Below are positions 10,319-22,300 of a DNA stretch of 64,000 bases, piece by piece. The stretch lies in assembly GCA_014529385.2 (NCBI GenBank), contig CM043950.1, positions 74,035,935-74,099,934 on the forward strand, written 5' to 3'. Position 1 is the stretch's first letter. Every line of letters starts with the position of its first letter. The notes under the pieces are model-generated. The model ran no database searches. It saw nothing but the letters and a program-made list of their open reading frames with translations, and was not told the DNA's origin. This stretch comes from Adiantum capillus-veneris. Its lineage: Eukaryota > Streptophyta > Polypodiopsida > Polypodiales > Pteridaceae. A program made the position numbers and the translations under genes.

Positions 10319-11990
10319 TCAGTCCACAAAGGGGAGTAAGCCCAAAGCTTTGTGGAAAGCTTCAAGCTTCTCACGAGACAATGCCTTTGTGAAAAGATCT
10401 GCAAGGTTGTCCTGTGTTGGCACATAAGCCAAGCTGATCTCTCCTACTGAGAGCCTCTCCCTGACATAGTGGTAATGCACCTCAATGTGCTTTGTGCAAG
10501 CATGAAAAACTTGGTTCCTGGAAACTACCAATGTGCTCTGACTGTCAGTATAGATAGGGTTGGAAGTATCCTGTCCAACACCCAAATCATCCATAAGGCG
10601 TCTGAGCCATACACACTCAACCGTAGCTATGAAGACTGTCCTGTACTCAGCCTCACAACTCGAAGTGGCCATAGTAGGTTGCTTCTTGCTCAACCATGAT
10701 ATACATGAACTGCCAAGCATGAAACAAAAACCACTTGTGGACACTCGCGTGTCAAAACAACCAGTCCAATCTGAGTCCGAAAAAGCATGTAAGTCTGGCG
10801 GCAATGATCCCCCCTTGGGATAAAACAAGCCAAGATGTAAAGTGCCACTAAGGTAGCGGAAAATCCTCTTGACAGCGTGCCAATGCTTAGACCCTGGGCT
10901 ATGCATAAATCTACTGACCTGTGAGACTGAAAATTGAATATCTAGCCTCGTGCTGCATACATAAATGAGGCAACCAACAGTAGTTTGATAAAGAGTGACA
11001 TCAGCAGGATCGCCAGCATCATGTAGACTCAAATTCAAACTTGTTTCCATGGGAGTGTCAATAGGTTTGCAATCTTCAAGTCCAAACTTACATAGCAATG
11101 TCGCTATGTAACTTTCTTGACACAAGGCAATACCACCATCACACTGCTTAAACTGTATACCCAAGTAATGATGCAACAGCCCCAAATCTTTCATCTTAAA
11201 AGTAGCATTCAAATCAGCCTTAAATTCAGCAATATGGCTCTCATTTGGTCCAGTGATCAGAAAATCATCTACATAAAGAACCACAATGATAAGTACATCA
11301 CGCTCACGCTCTACATACAATGTGCTTTCTGTTGGACTGTTACGAAAGCCTCGCTTGACCAAATGAGTGTCATCTTCCACATACCAAGCACGAGGAGATT
11401 GCTTCAACCCATACAAAGCCTTCTTACATTTTCACACTTTGTCCTCTTGTCCTTTTATGACAAAACCGCGAGGCTGCGTTACATAAACTTCCTCAAATAT
11501 GCCACCATTCAAGAAAGCAGTAGCAATGTCTGATTGATGTACATCCCAACCAAAATGAGCTGCCAATGCACATAGAAAACGCACAGTAGTCATATGACAA
11601 GTGGGAGCAAAAGTTTCTTCATAATCTATGCCTTTGCTGTGCATAACCCTTTGCAACAAGTCAAGCCTTATGGTGATCGATCTCACCATCCGGCTTGTGT
11701 TTCAGCTCGTAAACCCATTTCATACCAATGGCCTTTTTGCCAGGAGGCAAATCACATAAACTCCATGTGTCATTTTCTATAAGTGCATCATATTCTGATT
11801 GCATGGCAACCATCCAATTTTTTGAATTCTGTGCTTCATCAAAAGACAGAGGCTCCTCAACATCATGTAAGCTAGACACAGCCAAATCATAACAATCTGA
11901 TGCATAAGATGCATGGTGAGAGCCTGAACGAGTACGACTAGACAAAGGTGCATCCAATTTAGTGTCACGCAAGTGTGCACGAGCCATTTT
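10319..11990 (-). pseudogene. Copia-5 reverse transcriptase and RNase H
   Basis: Three overlapping minus frames (11,661-11,987; 11,432-11,689; 10,319-11,416) cover the domain. Visible are WSLCDLPPGKKAIGMKWVY, SDIATAFLNG (first catalytic Asp), MYGLKQSPRAWY, VVLYVDDFLITG (the YVDD active site), FSDSDWTGCFDTRVSTSGFC (RNase H) and HIEVHYHYVRERL near the end. The enzyme copies the element's RNA into DNA inside the virus-like particle. The 365-residue last frame is intact through the RNase H; two frameshifts lie upstream of it. Confidence 0.9.
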
Positions 11991-12120
11991 GGCATACCTC
12001 TAGCCTGCTCATTTTCAGTCCTTTCCTCATCAAGTACATCATGTACATGTGCATCAGCAATAAGCTGATCTATAACATTTGCAGAAACCTCCGTAGGCTG
12101 TACATTTGCCTCATTGGAAC

Positions 12121-13144
12121 TTACATCGTATTTCCACCATTGAAAAGAGGCAACAAAGTGTCATAAATGTCTTGTGAGCTTACATTACCGTCTCTAGTAC
12201 ATGACAGCAAGGGCTGAACAGAATCTTCCACAAACACTACATCCCGTGAAACCAGAATACATTTTGTTTGCGGATGATACAACCTGTAACCTTTGCTTTC
12301 AGCACTATAACCAACAAAAATACATTTGACAGCCTTATCATCTAGTTTTCTGTGCTGTGTTTGTGGCACCAAAGCATATGCCAAACAACCAAAAACACGC
12401 ATGTGCTCAATAGAAGGCTTTCTATCATGCCATGCTTCATATGGAGTAATAGACTGCAAAGCTTTTGTAGGAAACTTGTTTAGTACAATACGGAAAATCT
12501 TGACTTTTGACCATACATCATGCCATTTATGTAAGTGACCCGTTTTTCCTCTCAGCAACACCATTTTGCTGAGGTGTATAAGGCACTGTACATTGCTGTT
12601 TTATCCCACGACTACCCAGAAATGCATTGAATTCATGAGACATATACTCCCCCTCTCGATCGCAAAGGAGGGTGCCTATAGTATATTTAGAGACATTTTC
12701 AGCCATAGCCAGAAATTATTTGAAGCACATAAAAACTTCAGAATTTTCTTTAAGCGCAAATACCCATGCATGCCTCGAGTAATCATCAATGAAAGTCACA
12801 AAGTACAGGTAATTGCCCAAGGACGGAGTTTGCATGGGTCCACAAACATCACTATGCAGAAGGTGCAACATGCATGTGTCCCTAACTGAACCATCCTTTG
12901 GAAACTTAGAATGCTACATTTTACCTACAATACAGTCTTCAAAAACATGTTTGAGAGGTGCTTCAAGAGGCGGAAAAGAAGCAACCATATCAGATTTTTG
13001 CAAACGTAGCAAACTGGAAAAATTTAGATGAACAAAACGTGCATGCCAAAGTTTTGCATCTGAAATAGCCCTTGAATTTGCAACTGCATTTGAAAAATTT
13101 TGTCCACACTTGTCATACAAAGTGAGCTTATACAGCCCATGCAC
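12121..13144 (-). pseudogene. Copia-5 integrase region
   Basis: Minus strand, broken. The frame 12,914-13,144 holds the pre-integrase segment AKLWHARFVHLNFSSLLRL. A degraded core follows, with HSDVCGPM, TFIDDYSRHAWVF and CDREGEY, then PYTPQQNGVAERKN, which together contain the D, D and E catalytic positions. The frame 12,121-12,564 continues with VFGCLAYALVP and KCIFVGYS. Integrase would insert the cDNA in the nucleus. At least two frameshifts and a stop in the core make it inactive. Confidence 0.85.
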
Positions 13145-13740
13145 AAAAGGCCAAATGCAACAATTTCATCACCAAAACTGAGATTATGAACTGTACATTT
13201 GTTATCTACAAATTTGACTACAAGTCCAAGTCTAGCAAGTGTGGATACAGACAAGATATTCTTCTTGATCCCAGGTACATAAAGTGCATCAACAAGTGTG
13301 AAGGAACTGCCATTTGCAGCAATAATTACAATCTTTCCAACTCCTTGAACCGGATAAGAGGCATTGTTGGCACAAGTGACTAAATTCCCATGAGGGAGAG
13401 ACTCAAGAGAAGTGAACAATTCATGATGTGAGGTAATGTGCTTTGTAGCACCACTGTCGAAATACCACAAATGTGAATTTGCAGCAAAGCATGCATCATG
13501 GACAACAGGATTGTAAGTGCACTCTGCGTTAAAAGTCCATTCTCCATCAACATCAGCAACACAGTCTCCTTTCATAGAAGACTCACAATGGCTGCATTTG
13601 TAGTGGAACCAGCATTTGCAATGGAACCACCCTCTTTCTTCTTAGCCTCTTTTGCCTTCAACTTAGGACACGGCTTGATCAAGTGATCTTTAGCTTTACA
13701 ATAATGGCAATGCATCTTCTTTTTGCATCACCAAAATTGC
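13145..13740 (-). pseudogene. Copia-5 protease and zinc knuckle
   Basis: The frame 13,024-13,575 carries WYFDSGATKHIT, the Copia aspartic protease active site (D-S-G-A), and the usual follow-up VPGIKKNILSVS. Just upstream, in another frame near 13,710, is the knuckle CHYCKAKDHLIKPC (CX2CX4HX4C). The protease would cut the Gag-Pol precursor. Frame breaks separate knuckle and protease. Confidence 0.85.
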
Positions 13741-14548
13741 CAGACGAAGTGCTGCCAGCAGAAGCATTGGGAACAAAAGTTTTGCCACTCAGCCGAACCA
13801 TAAGAAGTGGCTTCATTGTTGTTACCACCCTTTCTTTGAGAAGCAATGAAAGCCTTCTCAACTGCACACTCTCTAGTCCTTTTTTTTTTGGAAAGTGACT
13901 CTTGCAACAGCAATGTGCATAATGCATCAAACTTGACAACTTCTGGATTTCCTTGGGTCATAAGTCTCCAAGTACTAGCAAAAGTCTAGTAAGAATCTTG
14001 TAAGGCATCAAGAATAGTCTGCACAAGGTAATTGTTTGAAATGACTTTACCTGCAGAAATAAGTTGCTCATTGATATCCTTCATAGTAGCAAGGAAAGTG
14101 TCCATATCATCTTCCTCATGCATAATCTTTGACTCCGGCTCTTTACGCAACAAAGCAATTCTAGCCTCATTGCAACTTGCATAAAGATCAACCAATATAT
14201 CCCAAGCATGTTTTGCAGATTTTATTGAACGGATGTGAAGAACAATGGTGCGCTTCACAGACAACGCAATCAATGCATGAGCCTCCGCATCCTTAACATC
14301 CCAATGAGCTTTTTCTGGCGTAGGCAAAACAACTCTAATAGCAGCAACTCTTGCAACAAGACCTGCAACATCCTCAACATCGCCTACATCCTCAAAACCA
14401 GGGCGTACATCAATGCCCTGCACAATATTCCAGACGCCCTTTGACACAAGAACATGTTGCATCATATAAGCCACATAGGGTAATTGTCCCCACCCAACTT
14501 GTCCTCAGCAACAAACATCTTGAAGACATCTATGTTGTTGTCAGCCAT
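13741..14548 (-). pseudogene. Copia-5 gag
   Basis: Begins at an ATG at 14,546-14,548 with MADNNIDVFKMF, then KLGGDNYPMW. A one-base deletion follows, and the 162-residue frame 13,986-14,474 covers the rest of the UBN2/Copia gag core: HALIALSVKRTIVLHIRSIK, AWDILVDLY, LISAGKVISNNYLVQTILDAL. A stop at 13,986 cuts the frame before the knuckle. Gag would build the particle shell. Confidence 0.85.
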
Positions 14549-14896
14549 GGTAAATGCTGCACCTGATGTCAAAACTGCTCAAAAATAGGAGAAATGGAGC
14601 GAGAACAACACATGCTATATAGCACAAACCGTAGAAGACTGTAAGGCACCTATTATGTAGAAAATGGCACTGACAAAAATTCTGCACAAAATGATGAAAT
14701 TACTTGTGCAGACTTGCCTATAGTGGAAATGGAGATTGAAATGAGCCCGAATAAAAAAACTGAGCAAACTAAGCTCTACGAGATTAACCGAAATATTTGT
14801 CGACCTGGGATTGCTTCACAAACCTCACTGTAATCGGAGAAAGTGAGCAGGTGTATGCTTGAGCAGTTGGCGACTAAGCCCAGGAGGACGTAACCT

Positions 14897-14908
14897 GCTC
14901 TGATACCA
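14897..14908 (-). promoter_or_regulatory. Copia-5 primer-binding site
   Basis: TGGTATCAGAGC on the minus strand, two bases inside the 5' LTR. It is the standard plant Copia site complementary to initiator tRNA-Met. Confidence 0.95.
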
Positions 14909-14910
14909 AT

Positions 14911-15134
14911 TGTTGGAATTAGGGTTGCAGAGAAACGCACACAGCTTGGAGAAGACGAAGGAAGCTCAAGGGACACAATAGAGAGTGTGTTACTTAGTGT
15001 GCAATAGAAAGATAGATAGCCAAGTGATGGACGTATATACAATGCTCTGGGGAAAAAAACCTTCTAAAGAGGAAAAAATGCCCCAGCGGTCCTAGTGTGC
15101 TCACACACATCACCACCACCTGTATATGGTAACA
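14911..15134 (-). repeat. Copia-5 5' LTR
   Basis: 224 bp, same termini as 10,016-10,243. A TATATAC stretch in the middle is a possible core promoter. TAAAT follows at 15,135-15,139. Confidence 0.95.
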
Positions 15135-17085
15135 TAAATAACAACTTCCTTTCTGGTCTGTTATCTGCTGAGGTCTCCAATGGCACTGAAATGCAATGGC
15201 TCCTACTCTCCAAAAACCAGCTCACAAATAGAATCTTCGCTTCAAAACATGCAGCAGTTGACAATGCTAGAAATGGGCAACAACATCCTCTGGGGCCCTA
15301 TAACTTCGAAGATTGCAAATGTCACCAATTTTCTATGGGTTGATCTCAACAACAATTCCTTGAGTGGCCCCATGCCTTCAGGGATTGGGCTCCGTGTGAA
15401 TGAGCCCATAGATCGCCTCCGTGGTCAAGTGTTTCCATTCATACAAATTCAGGGCAGTAGGTGTAACTCCAGAAGCTCTCGCCCCAATCCCATTGATGAA
15501 TTCATGTAACTCCTCTAGACTCTACATAGGAGACCTCTTAAACAATGATCCAGACTTCAATAGCATATATGTACTGGACCTCTCCTACAATAGATTGGAG
15601 GGCAGCATACCCAAAGAAATCAGTTATCTCAATACCCTAATGACATTGAGCCTGGAGCACAACTTTCTCGTGGGTGCCATCCCTGCAAGTTTTATGCTTC
15701 TCACAACCATAGGATTTTTGGAGCTCCCCTATAACAAGCTTGAAGGAAGGCTTTGACCACTTGCTAGTTCAGATTGATGTGTCTCTGGCCCAATCAACTA
15801 GGCAGCTCAGCATTGCTTCTTTAGCAGGTTCTGAACACAACCCAGGTCTATGTGGTGAACCCCTGCCACCTTGTGGCAACATGTCAAAAGATAACAAGAC
15901 ATCTGAGAGATGCATATGCATTGATCATAATCAATTTACTGTGATGCCATGAGCCAAGGCCCAACATGCTTATGGGAATGGTGATAGCTCTTGCACTCGT
16001 GTGTATGTCATGTAGAGGGCTAAGAAGGGACGACTAGATATTCATGTGTGCTCGCAATCTTCATCTGGCACCAGGCAATGGAAACAACAACTGGAACATA
16101 AGAGGGGAGAGGGAGCCCTTTAGCATCAATATGGCTACCTTTGAGAGGCATCTTAGAAGTCTTGATTTTGCACAGCTTATAGAGGCAACAAGTGGTTTTT
16201 GCCAGGAGAGCCTCATTGGCCTAGGGTGTTCTGGCAAGATACACAAAGCTGAGTTAAAAGATGGGTGTACGATTGCCATCAAGAAGCTTCTATGATTCAG
16301 CTATCAAAGAGACAGAGTTCACAGCAGAGATGGAGACTCAGGGCAAGACTTAGCATAGAAACATGGCACCCTTATTAGGCTATTGCAAGGTGGGCAAAGA
16401 GAGGTTGTTAGTGTATGAGTATATGGAAGGTGGAAGCTTAGGCTGGCATGGCAGCACTAGAAGCAAATTGCATGGGGGGCAGCTCGAGGGCTGTGTTCTC
16501 TACATCAACAGTGCCCACTCCACATAATCCACATAGACATCAAGTCCAACAACGTGTTGCTTCCAGAAAATCTTGAGGCTAGAGTGTGAATCCAACTTTG
16601 GCATGGCAAGGCTAATAAGTGCACTGGACACTCACTTGAGAGTGAGAAAATCGGTAGGGGCACCTGGCTATGTGCCTCCAAAGTACTAACAATGCTTTAG
16701 GTGCACTTTCAAAGGGGGCATCTACTCATTTGGGGTGATCTTTCTAGAGCTCCTCATTGGAAAACAATCTATAGATAAGGAAATTTTGGAACACATATCT
16801 GGTAGGCTCGGTAAGGAAGCTTGTGAATGAGAGGTGTACATATCATCGCTTCTGCAAACAGATCATAGGGACAATCAATGTGAAATCTTGCAGTACTTGC
16901 AGATCGCATGTGATGATCATGTGATGGTCATGGAGGCGGCAATTATGCGGGAACTCAAATGTACATCCAGCTTGTTGATGCTTCATTTCCAAAAGAAGTG
17001 CCCGATGAGAACACTGCTGCTACTAAAAACTTCGGTAGCAAGGTTTGGTTCAACAAGCTGTCAGATACGTTTATATGATGCATAA
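15135..17085 (+). pseudogene. BRI1-type LRR receptor kinase pseudogene, LRR end to kinase
   Basis: Continuation of the pseudogene at 9,480-10,015. Further repeats include VLDLSYNRLEGSIPKEISYL and LLTTIGFLELPYNKLEG. The LRR-closing motif HNPGLCGEPLPPCG is near 15,838 and a possible membrane segment (MLMGMVIALALVCM) near 15,966. The juxtamembrane and N-lobe follow: FSINMATFERHLRSLDFAQL, LIEATSGF, IGLGCSGKIHKAELKDG and AIKKLL. Later frames hold [22 protein letters not shown] and [17 protein letters not shown]. Key residues are lost: the catalytic-loop Arg (HID in place of HRD) and the Mg-binding Asp (NFG in place of DFG). Many stops and shifts. The closest family by eye is BRI1/BRL. Confidence 0.85.
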
Positions 17086-17782
17086 TTTGTTATTGATTTT
17101 CAAGCCATCAGCTAGTTAATATGGTCTACCCATGTGGACACTTGCAAAATAGAGATCAAAACAAGCCGATCAAAATTCTTTTGCCAAAGACTTGGAAGCC
17201 AAGCCGCAGATCAAATTATACATGCTCGCAACATGGTACCTGATCTGGAAGTTGGAACTCCATAAACTCCAATAGAGAACATTAAACACAGATGATTGTC
17301 TCGCCAGCATTGATTCATCCAAACATCAACTGGTGTGTTGCTTTGTCATCTCACCAATCCTTGGTTTTCTTGTACATCGAGGACATGTTTTGTGAGAGAG
17401 AAACCTTAAGCTCAGTGTAAATTTGTTTGGTAAAGCTTAGTGTAGATTGATGTGCCCTTTTCATTGGCAGGCCTTTTCATTGGTGTAGATTTTCCCATGT
17501 TCACTTATTCTTTTCCAGCTGGCTCACTCAAATCATAGACAACGTGAGACCAAATCCGCTAAACAATGGAAAGAAAAATATATCATCGAAACAAAATTTA
17601 GTATTGAGCGGATCTTGGTGATGATTCACATTGGAGAGCCCACGTTGTGGCAGGGAGAGGAAAGTGATCTAGGTCATGGCTGAAAATGTGAGGGAAGCAA
17701 GTTTGTATGTGAGTAAAAGCTGAGCACTCTAGCACTCTGTGGTACTCAAAACTCTTGAACTTGCAGTGAGCATAATGTGTGC

Positions 17783-17784
<2 letters not shown>
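17086..17784. other. No gene seen
   Basis: Downstream flank of the kinase pseudogene; no coding signal or repeat recognised. Confidence 0.5.

Positions 17785-17831
<47 letters not shown>
17785..17831. repeat. (GA)n tract, LINE-B tail
   Basis: 47-base AG/GA run at the 3' end of the minus-strand LINE-B terminus at 17,832-17,935. Confidence 0.9.
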
Positions 17832-17834
<3 letters not shown>

Positions 17835-17935
17835 AATGTTATATTAACTTCTTCTAAAGGCCAAAATGACGTATAAGACCAAACAGTTACATCATAGTGA
17901 ATCTGATACAAGGTCTAGATAAAATGAAAGAAGCT
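17832..17935 (-). mobile_element. LINE-B 3' end
   Basis: On the minus strand: CTTGTATCAGATTCACTATG, then TTGGTCTTATACGTCATTTT, then GAAGTTAATATAACATTTCA and the CT tail. The copies at 773-860 and 58,341-58,431 read the same way. No coding part survives. Confidence 0.8.
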
Positions 17936-18229
17936 AACTAAACAAAAACATTACTAGAGTTGTAAAAGGTGGATATCAAGAGCGTGAGGGGTACATATAC
18001 AAAAGGTGTGTGTGTATCTGAGAGAACAGATACAAAATGGTAGATATCTGTGTGTCAAAATCCCAAAATGACTCGCATCGGTCGATACATGATCATGTCG
18101 ATGTCCTCCATGGTGAGAGTCTGCACAGGGCGTCTTAACGAAATCTAAAGACTGTTAGCTAAAAAGGTCTTTAGTGTGTTCACCAACAATGCATGGCAAA
18201 CTCAATATTCTTTATATCAACTTCCACAT

Positions 18230-18589
18230 GCTTGCTTGAAAGGCCTCTTTGCTACCTACATTTCTTGGCAGGTTAAGATGTAAGAAGCTTTGCTGTGGAC
18301 ACATGAGAATGGTGCTTATGGTCATTGGATACTTGATCGTATCGATCAATTTATGGACATGCTTCTCGTATCAATTTATGGGCATGGTTCTATTCGTATA
18401 ATTGGTTGCCCATATGCCACCTCTTTGATTTTGGCTTGGCAACAAATATTGTGCTATCTTCAATGGTTGACGACCGCCAATTACACGAAATTCGTAGTGC
18501 TCTCACAGAATACGTTGGGAGCAAAGCCTTTTTGTAGCCATTACCTTTGGCCTATCCAAAAAGAGACATGGTTGATATATGTCATGCTA
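18230..18589 (+). repeat. Repeat Y, diverged copy (LINE-like)
   Basis: Shares GGACACATGAGAAT and TATTGTGCTATCTT (TATTGTGTTATCTT there), with similar spacing, with 59,450-59,610. The source element is unknown; a LINE reverse-transcriptase tail is my guess, because a related stretch at 39,480-40,430 has LINE features. Its right edge is the Copia-1 insertion (ATAAT at 18,590-18,594). Confidence 0.4.
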
Positions 18590-18594
18590 ATAAT

Positions 18595-18918
18595 TGTTGA
18601 GATGTCGAGCTCTACATCTTGAGCTGGCATCCACTATGGGTCTTGGCCGCTTACGGCATTTACTCATTGGCGCGTTAGGTGACCGACACGGAGGATCTCT
18701 GCCATTAATTCTATAGCTGGACTACACTTATAGTGCCAGCCTAGTACGCTTCTAGCGTGTTCACACTTAGTGACCGCATGTACATATGTGCTACTTTTCA
18801 GCTTTAGCAATTAGTCATTTTGTACTCTCTTTTCTGTGAGAAGAAGAAGAAGAAGCTTTCCATCTCTGTGTGCTTTGCGCTTGTCTTGTGTAGCTCTCTT
18901 GCATCCTCATTCTTTACA
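18595..18918 (+). repeat. Copia-1 5' LTR
   Basis: 324 bp, TGTTGAGATGTCGAG to ATTCTTTACA. Its partner is the inverted LTR at 40,640-40,961: about 14 substitutions and one small indel by eye, roughly 95% identity. ATAAT precedes it (18,590-18,594) and its complement ATTAT precedes the partner (40,635-40,639). A target duplication in opposite orientation is expected if an inversion breakpoint lies inside the element. Confidence 0.95.
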
Positions 18919-18930
18919 TGGTATCAGAGC
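18919..18930 (+). promoter_or_regulatory. Copia-1 primer-binding site
   Basis: TGGTATCAGAGC directly abuts the LTR end. It marks this as the 5' LTR; a leader of about 280 bases follows up to the gag ATG at 19,213. Confidence 0.95.
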
Positions 18931-19212
18931 CTGGCGCAGGCAAGAGAGGCTAAGAGATCAAGAGCATCACAATCCCTTCGTTCGCAATCCACGACCAGAA
19001 GCCGAACTTTCTGTACAAGTTTTTCGTACAAGTTTCTGAACAGGTCTCCAAAGTGCAGTACAGAGAGATTTACTGTACAAGTACAATGGTTGTATGTACT
19101 CTTGATTGTGGACACTCGTTGAGTGTAGAAAGCGTTACGGGTACCACGATAGCAGGTTCAGCAGATTTGCAGGTTTTTGCAGATTGCAGTTATTTTGTCT
19201 TAGTGCTTCAAG

Positions 19213-19310
19213 ATGTCTGACGGTTTCAGTCAGATTGTTACTCAGAAGCTCGAGAAAAATAACTACCCTGCATGGAACTTCAGAACAACAAATTTCCTAA
19301 AAGGAAAAGG
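19213..19310 (+). pseudogene. Copia-1 gag, first 33 codons, cut at the junction
   Basis: ATG at 19,213 opens MSDGFSQIVTQKLEKNNYPA, a typical Copia gag start, and runs through NFRTTNFLKGKG. Copia similarity then ends abruptly and Gypsy pol sequence follows from 19,311. The missing continuation (YVEGDNKKETEIPE and onward) lies on the minus strand from about 45,165 downward. The two pieces would be adjacent if 19,310-45,170 were flipped. Confidence 0.9.
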
Positions 19311-22300
19311 TTTGATGAGGATGCTGATGTTGCATTTCTTTTGATGGACAAAGAAATTCAGGAGATTGGTTTAGTTGCATTTGCGAATCAGGTTGAAGAT
19401 GAAAGTGAAGGGCCTTATGAAGTGATTGAAGGGCTGATGCAAACCAAGGTTGAGTTGTCAAAGAAGCAGGAATTAATGATGCAAATGATTAGTGGAGACC
19501 TCTCAGCTATGGAGAAGGATATATATTTGCACATGCTGGCTAGTTTTCCTGATTTGTTCATTACTTCATATGAAGAGATCAGAGGGTTCAAGGGTGAAGA
19601 GATGCATATAGAGCTGAAAGAGGGTGCTAAGCCAGTGCGTCAAAGGCTAAGAAGGATGGGTCAAGAGCAAATGGAAGCCTTGCGGGTAGAGGTGGACAAG
19701 TTATTGAAGGCAGGGTTCATAGTTCCAGTGGAGACCACAGAATGGGTGAGTCCAGTAGTAGTCAGTCCAAAGAAGGATGGGAAGTGGAGAATTTGTGTAG
19801 ATTTTAAACCCTTAAACGCAGCCACTAAGAAGAACCCATATCCTCTTCCATTCATCGATCAGATCTTGGATTCAGTGGCAGGTTATGAGAGGTACAGTGT
19901 GTGTGATGGTTTTTTAGGCTATTTTCAATTGAAGATTGCTCTTAAAGACCGCACAAAGACAACATTTATTACGCCATGGGACTGCTATTGCTACACAGTG
20001 TCGCCATTTGGGTTGTCAAATGGACCATCTTTCTATCAAGAAAGAGCAAATTGGGTGCTGGAACCATTCATTGGTAGTTGTGTTAAGGCTTTTATGGATG
20101 ACTTCTGTGTTTATAGCAGTAGGACTGAACACCATGAGAAGCTGCAGATGGTATTGGCTCGATATGATGAATGTGGAGGACAACTAAATCCAAAGAAATG
20201 TCATCTAGCACAGCCAAGGGTGAAGCTATTGGGCCATATGGTGTTAGAAAATGGCATTGGGGCTGATCCAGATAAGGTGAAGTCTATTATTCTTCTTCCA
20301 TCACCTATGAGTACGAAGCAATTGGCAACCTTTATACACAAAGTGAAGTACATGGCACGGTTTATTCCATTGTCTTCGCAGCTTCTTTATCCATTACAAC
20401 AAGTGGCAAAGCATGATCCATTGCAATGGGATGACAAGTGTGAAGAAGTGTTTCAAGAGGTGAAAGAGGTGCTAGGGGGGTTGTCAGCCATGCAGGCTCC
20501 TGATTGGGAGAAAGTTTTTTATGTAAATCCATCAGTAGGGGATGATGCCATTGGAGCCATGCTATTGCAAAAGGGGAAGGGTAGCCATTATATGAGGCCA
20601 GTGTATTGTGCAAGCCGAGTGAAGTTGGTAGCGGAGAGAAAGTTATCGGAAGTAGAGCTAGTGATGGCCAGTGTAATATTTGCTTGTCGACGATTTCGTC
20701 ATTACTTGCTACCACGGCCTTTTGTTTTCTTGACGAGTTATGCCTTTTTGCCACAGTTAATTAATGGTATTAACATGTCAAATGTGGTGAAGAAATGGGT
20801 AATTAAGCTGCAAGAGTTTGAGTTCTCTTTTCTAGTGGAAGATTGTACAAGGGCTACCCTAGCTGATTTGTTGACCTACAAGGAGAATCCCCTTATTGTT
20901 AAGGAAGAGGTGGTGAGAAAGGTAGTTGAAGAAGTGCCACAGATCAGCAATGCACATGTGTTGTTCTTTGATGGTTCATACAGAAAGAGCCACGATGCAG
21001 CTTCAGGGGGTATAGCACTTTATGATCCAGAGGGGAAGCTAGTATGCAAGAGAGGGTTCAAATTGGATGCGCATAGTAACAATGAGGCTGAATATGCTAC
21101 ATTGGAAGCCGGATTACACATTTGTTTGAAGCATGGGGTTCGAAGGTTGAGTATAAAAGGTGATGCCTTGTTAGTGGTGAAGCAAGTGTTGGGTGTGTGG
21201 AAGAGCAAGAACACCTCATTGAAGGAAATGTGCTTCAGAATTAAAGGCCTGTTAAAAAAGTTTGAAGCATGGAGTATCAGACACATTGAACGTGCTCTAA
21301 ATGGAGAGGCACATGAAGCAGCTCAAGGCATGATTGGGGAGCTATTTGTGTTGAGGACCACTTTACCTCTTAATCATGGCCGGGAAAGTTTGGCTCAAGA
21401 AGAGGGGTTTTTGCTAACAGGAATCATTCCAAAGGAGATTCAGAAGTCTAAGAAGTATGGCTTTGTGCGTAGAGCATACAGGTACAAATTGATTGGTGAT
21501 GTCTTATACATGAAAGGGGCTGATCTCGTGTTGAGATGTGTACCTTGGCGGGAGGAGCTTTACAGAGTGTTGGAAGAGAATCACGAAGGCGCATGTGGTG
21601 GCCATTTTGCTCTAAAGATCACCTTGCATAAGATTTTGCAAGAGGGGTATGTATGGCCTAGTTTGCACAAGGATGTTCACCATTGGTGTAGGTCTTGCAA
21701 TAGGTGTCAAGCATCTGGGAAGAGAGTGTTGAAGCCAAAGCTACGAAAAACCATTATGGAATTTGATGTGTTTGAAAAGTGGGGAATTGATGCAATAGGC
21801 CCGTTACCTATCACAAGCAGGGGCAAAAGCTATATTTTGACGGCAGTGGACTATCTCTCTAGATGGGCAGAGGCTATAGCAGTAAAACAGATCACTGCAA
21901 AGGATGTGGAAAAATTTGTGTATGATGAAATATGTTGCAAGTTTGGGGTGCCACTGGAGTTACTTTCAGATAAGGGGCCAGGATTTAGAGCTAAACTGCT
22001 AGACTTCTTATGCACAAAGATGAAGATTAGGCACCAGCATACCACTCCTTATTACCCGCAGTGTAATGGCTTGAATGAAAGATTCAATGGTGAGTTGGTA
22101 CAGATTCTTTCGAAAGTGACAGAGCACCAAGGAAAGAATTGGGATTTGGAATTGCCTAGTGCATTATGGGCTTACCGTACTTCGGTAAAGACAGGTACAG
22201 GGTTTACTCCATTTCATTTGGTGTATGGAAAGGAAGCACTATTGCCTGTGGAGGTAGAGTTGCCTGCGGTCAAGATGTTAGAGAAGTTGCTTGGGCCGCC

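Larger units (their letters stand above)
10016..15134 (-). mobile_element. Copia-5, complete Ty1/Copia element
   Basis: Complete 5.1-kb Copia retrotransposon on the minus strand: 5' LTR 14,911-15,134, primer site 14,897-14,908, gag, protease, integrase, reverse transcriptase, RNase H, polypurine tract 10,244-10,257 and 3' LTR 10,016-10,243. The order integrase before reverse transcriptase defines Ty1/Copia. TAAAT occurs on both sides (10,011-10,015 and 15,135-15,139) as the target duplication. The LTRs differ at roughly one base in ten by eye and the coding frames carry several shifts, so it is an old, inactive insertion. It interrupts the LRR kinase pseudogene. Confidence 0.95.

Noticed and set aside
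18820-19122. Small secreted-type protein starting MYSLFCEKKKKK (also at 40,544-40,738)
   Set aside because: It lies across the Copia-1 LTR end and primer site; its second copy is just the other LTR.
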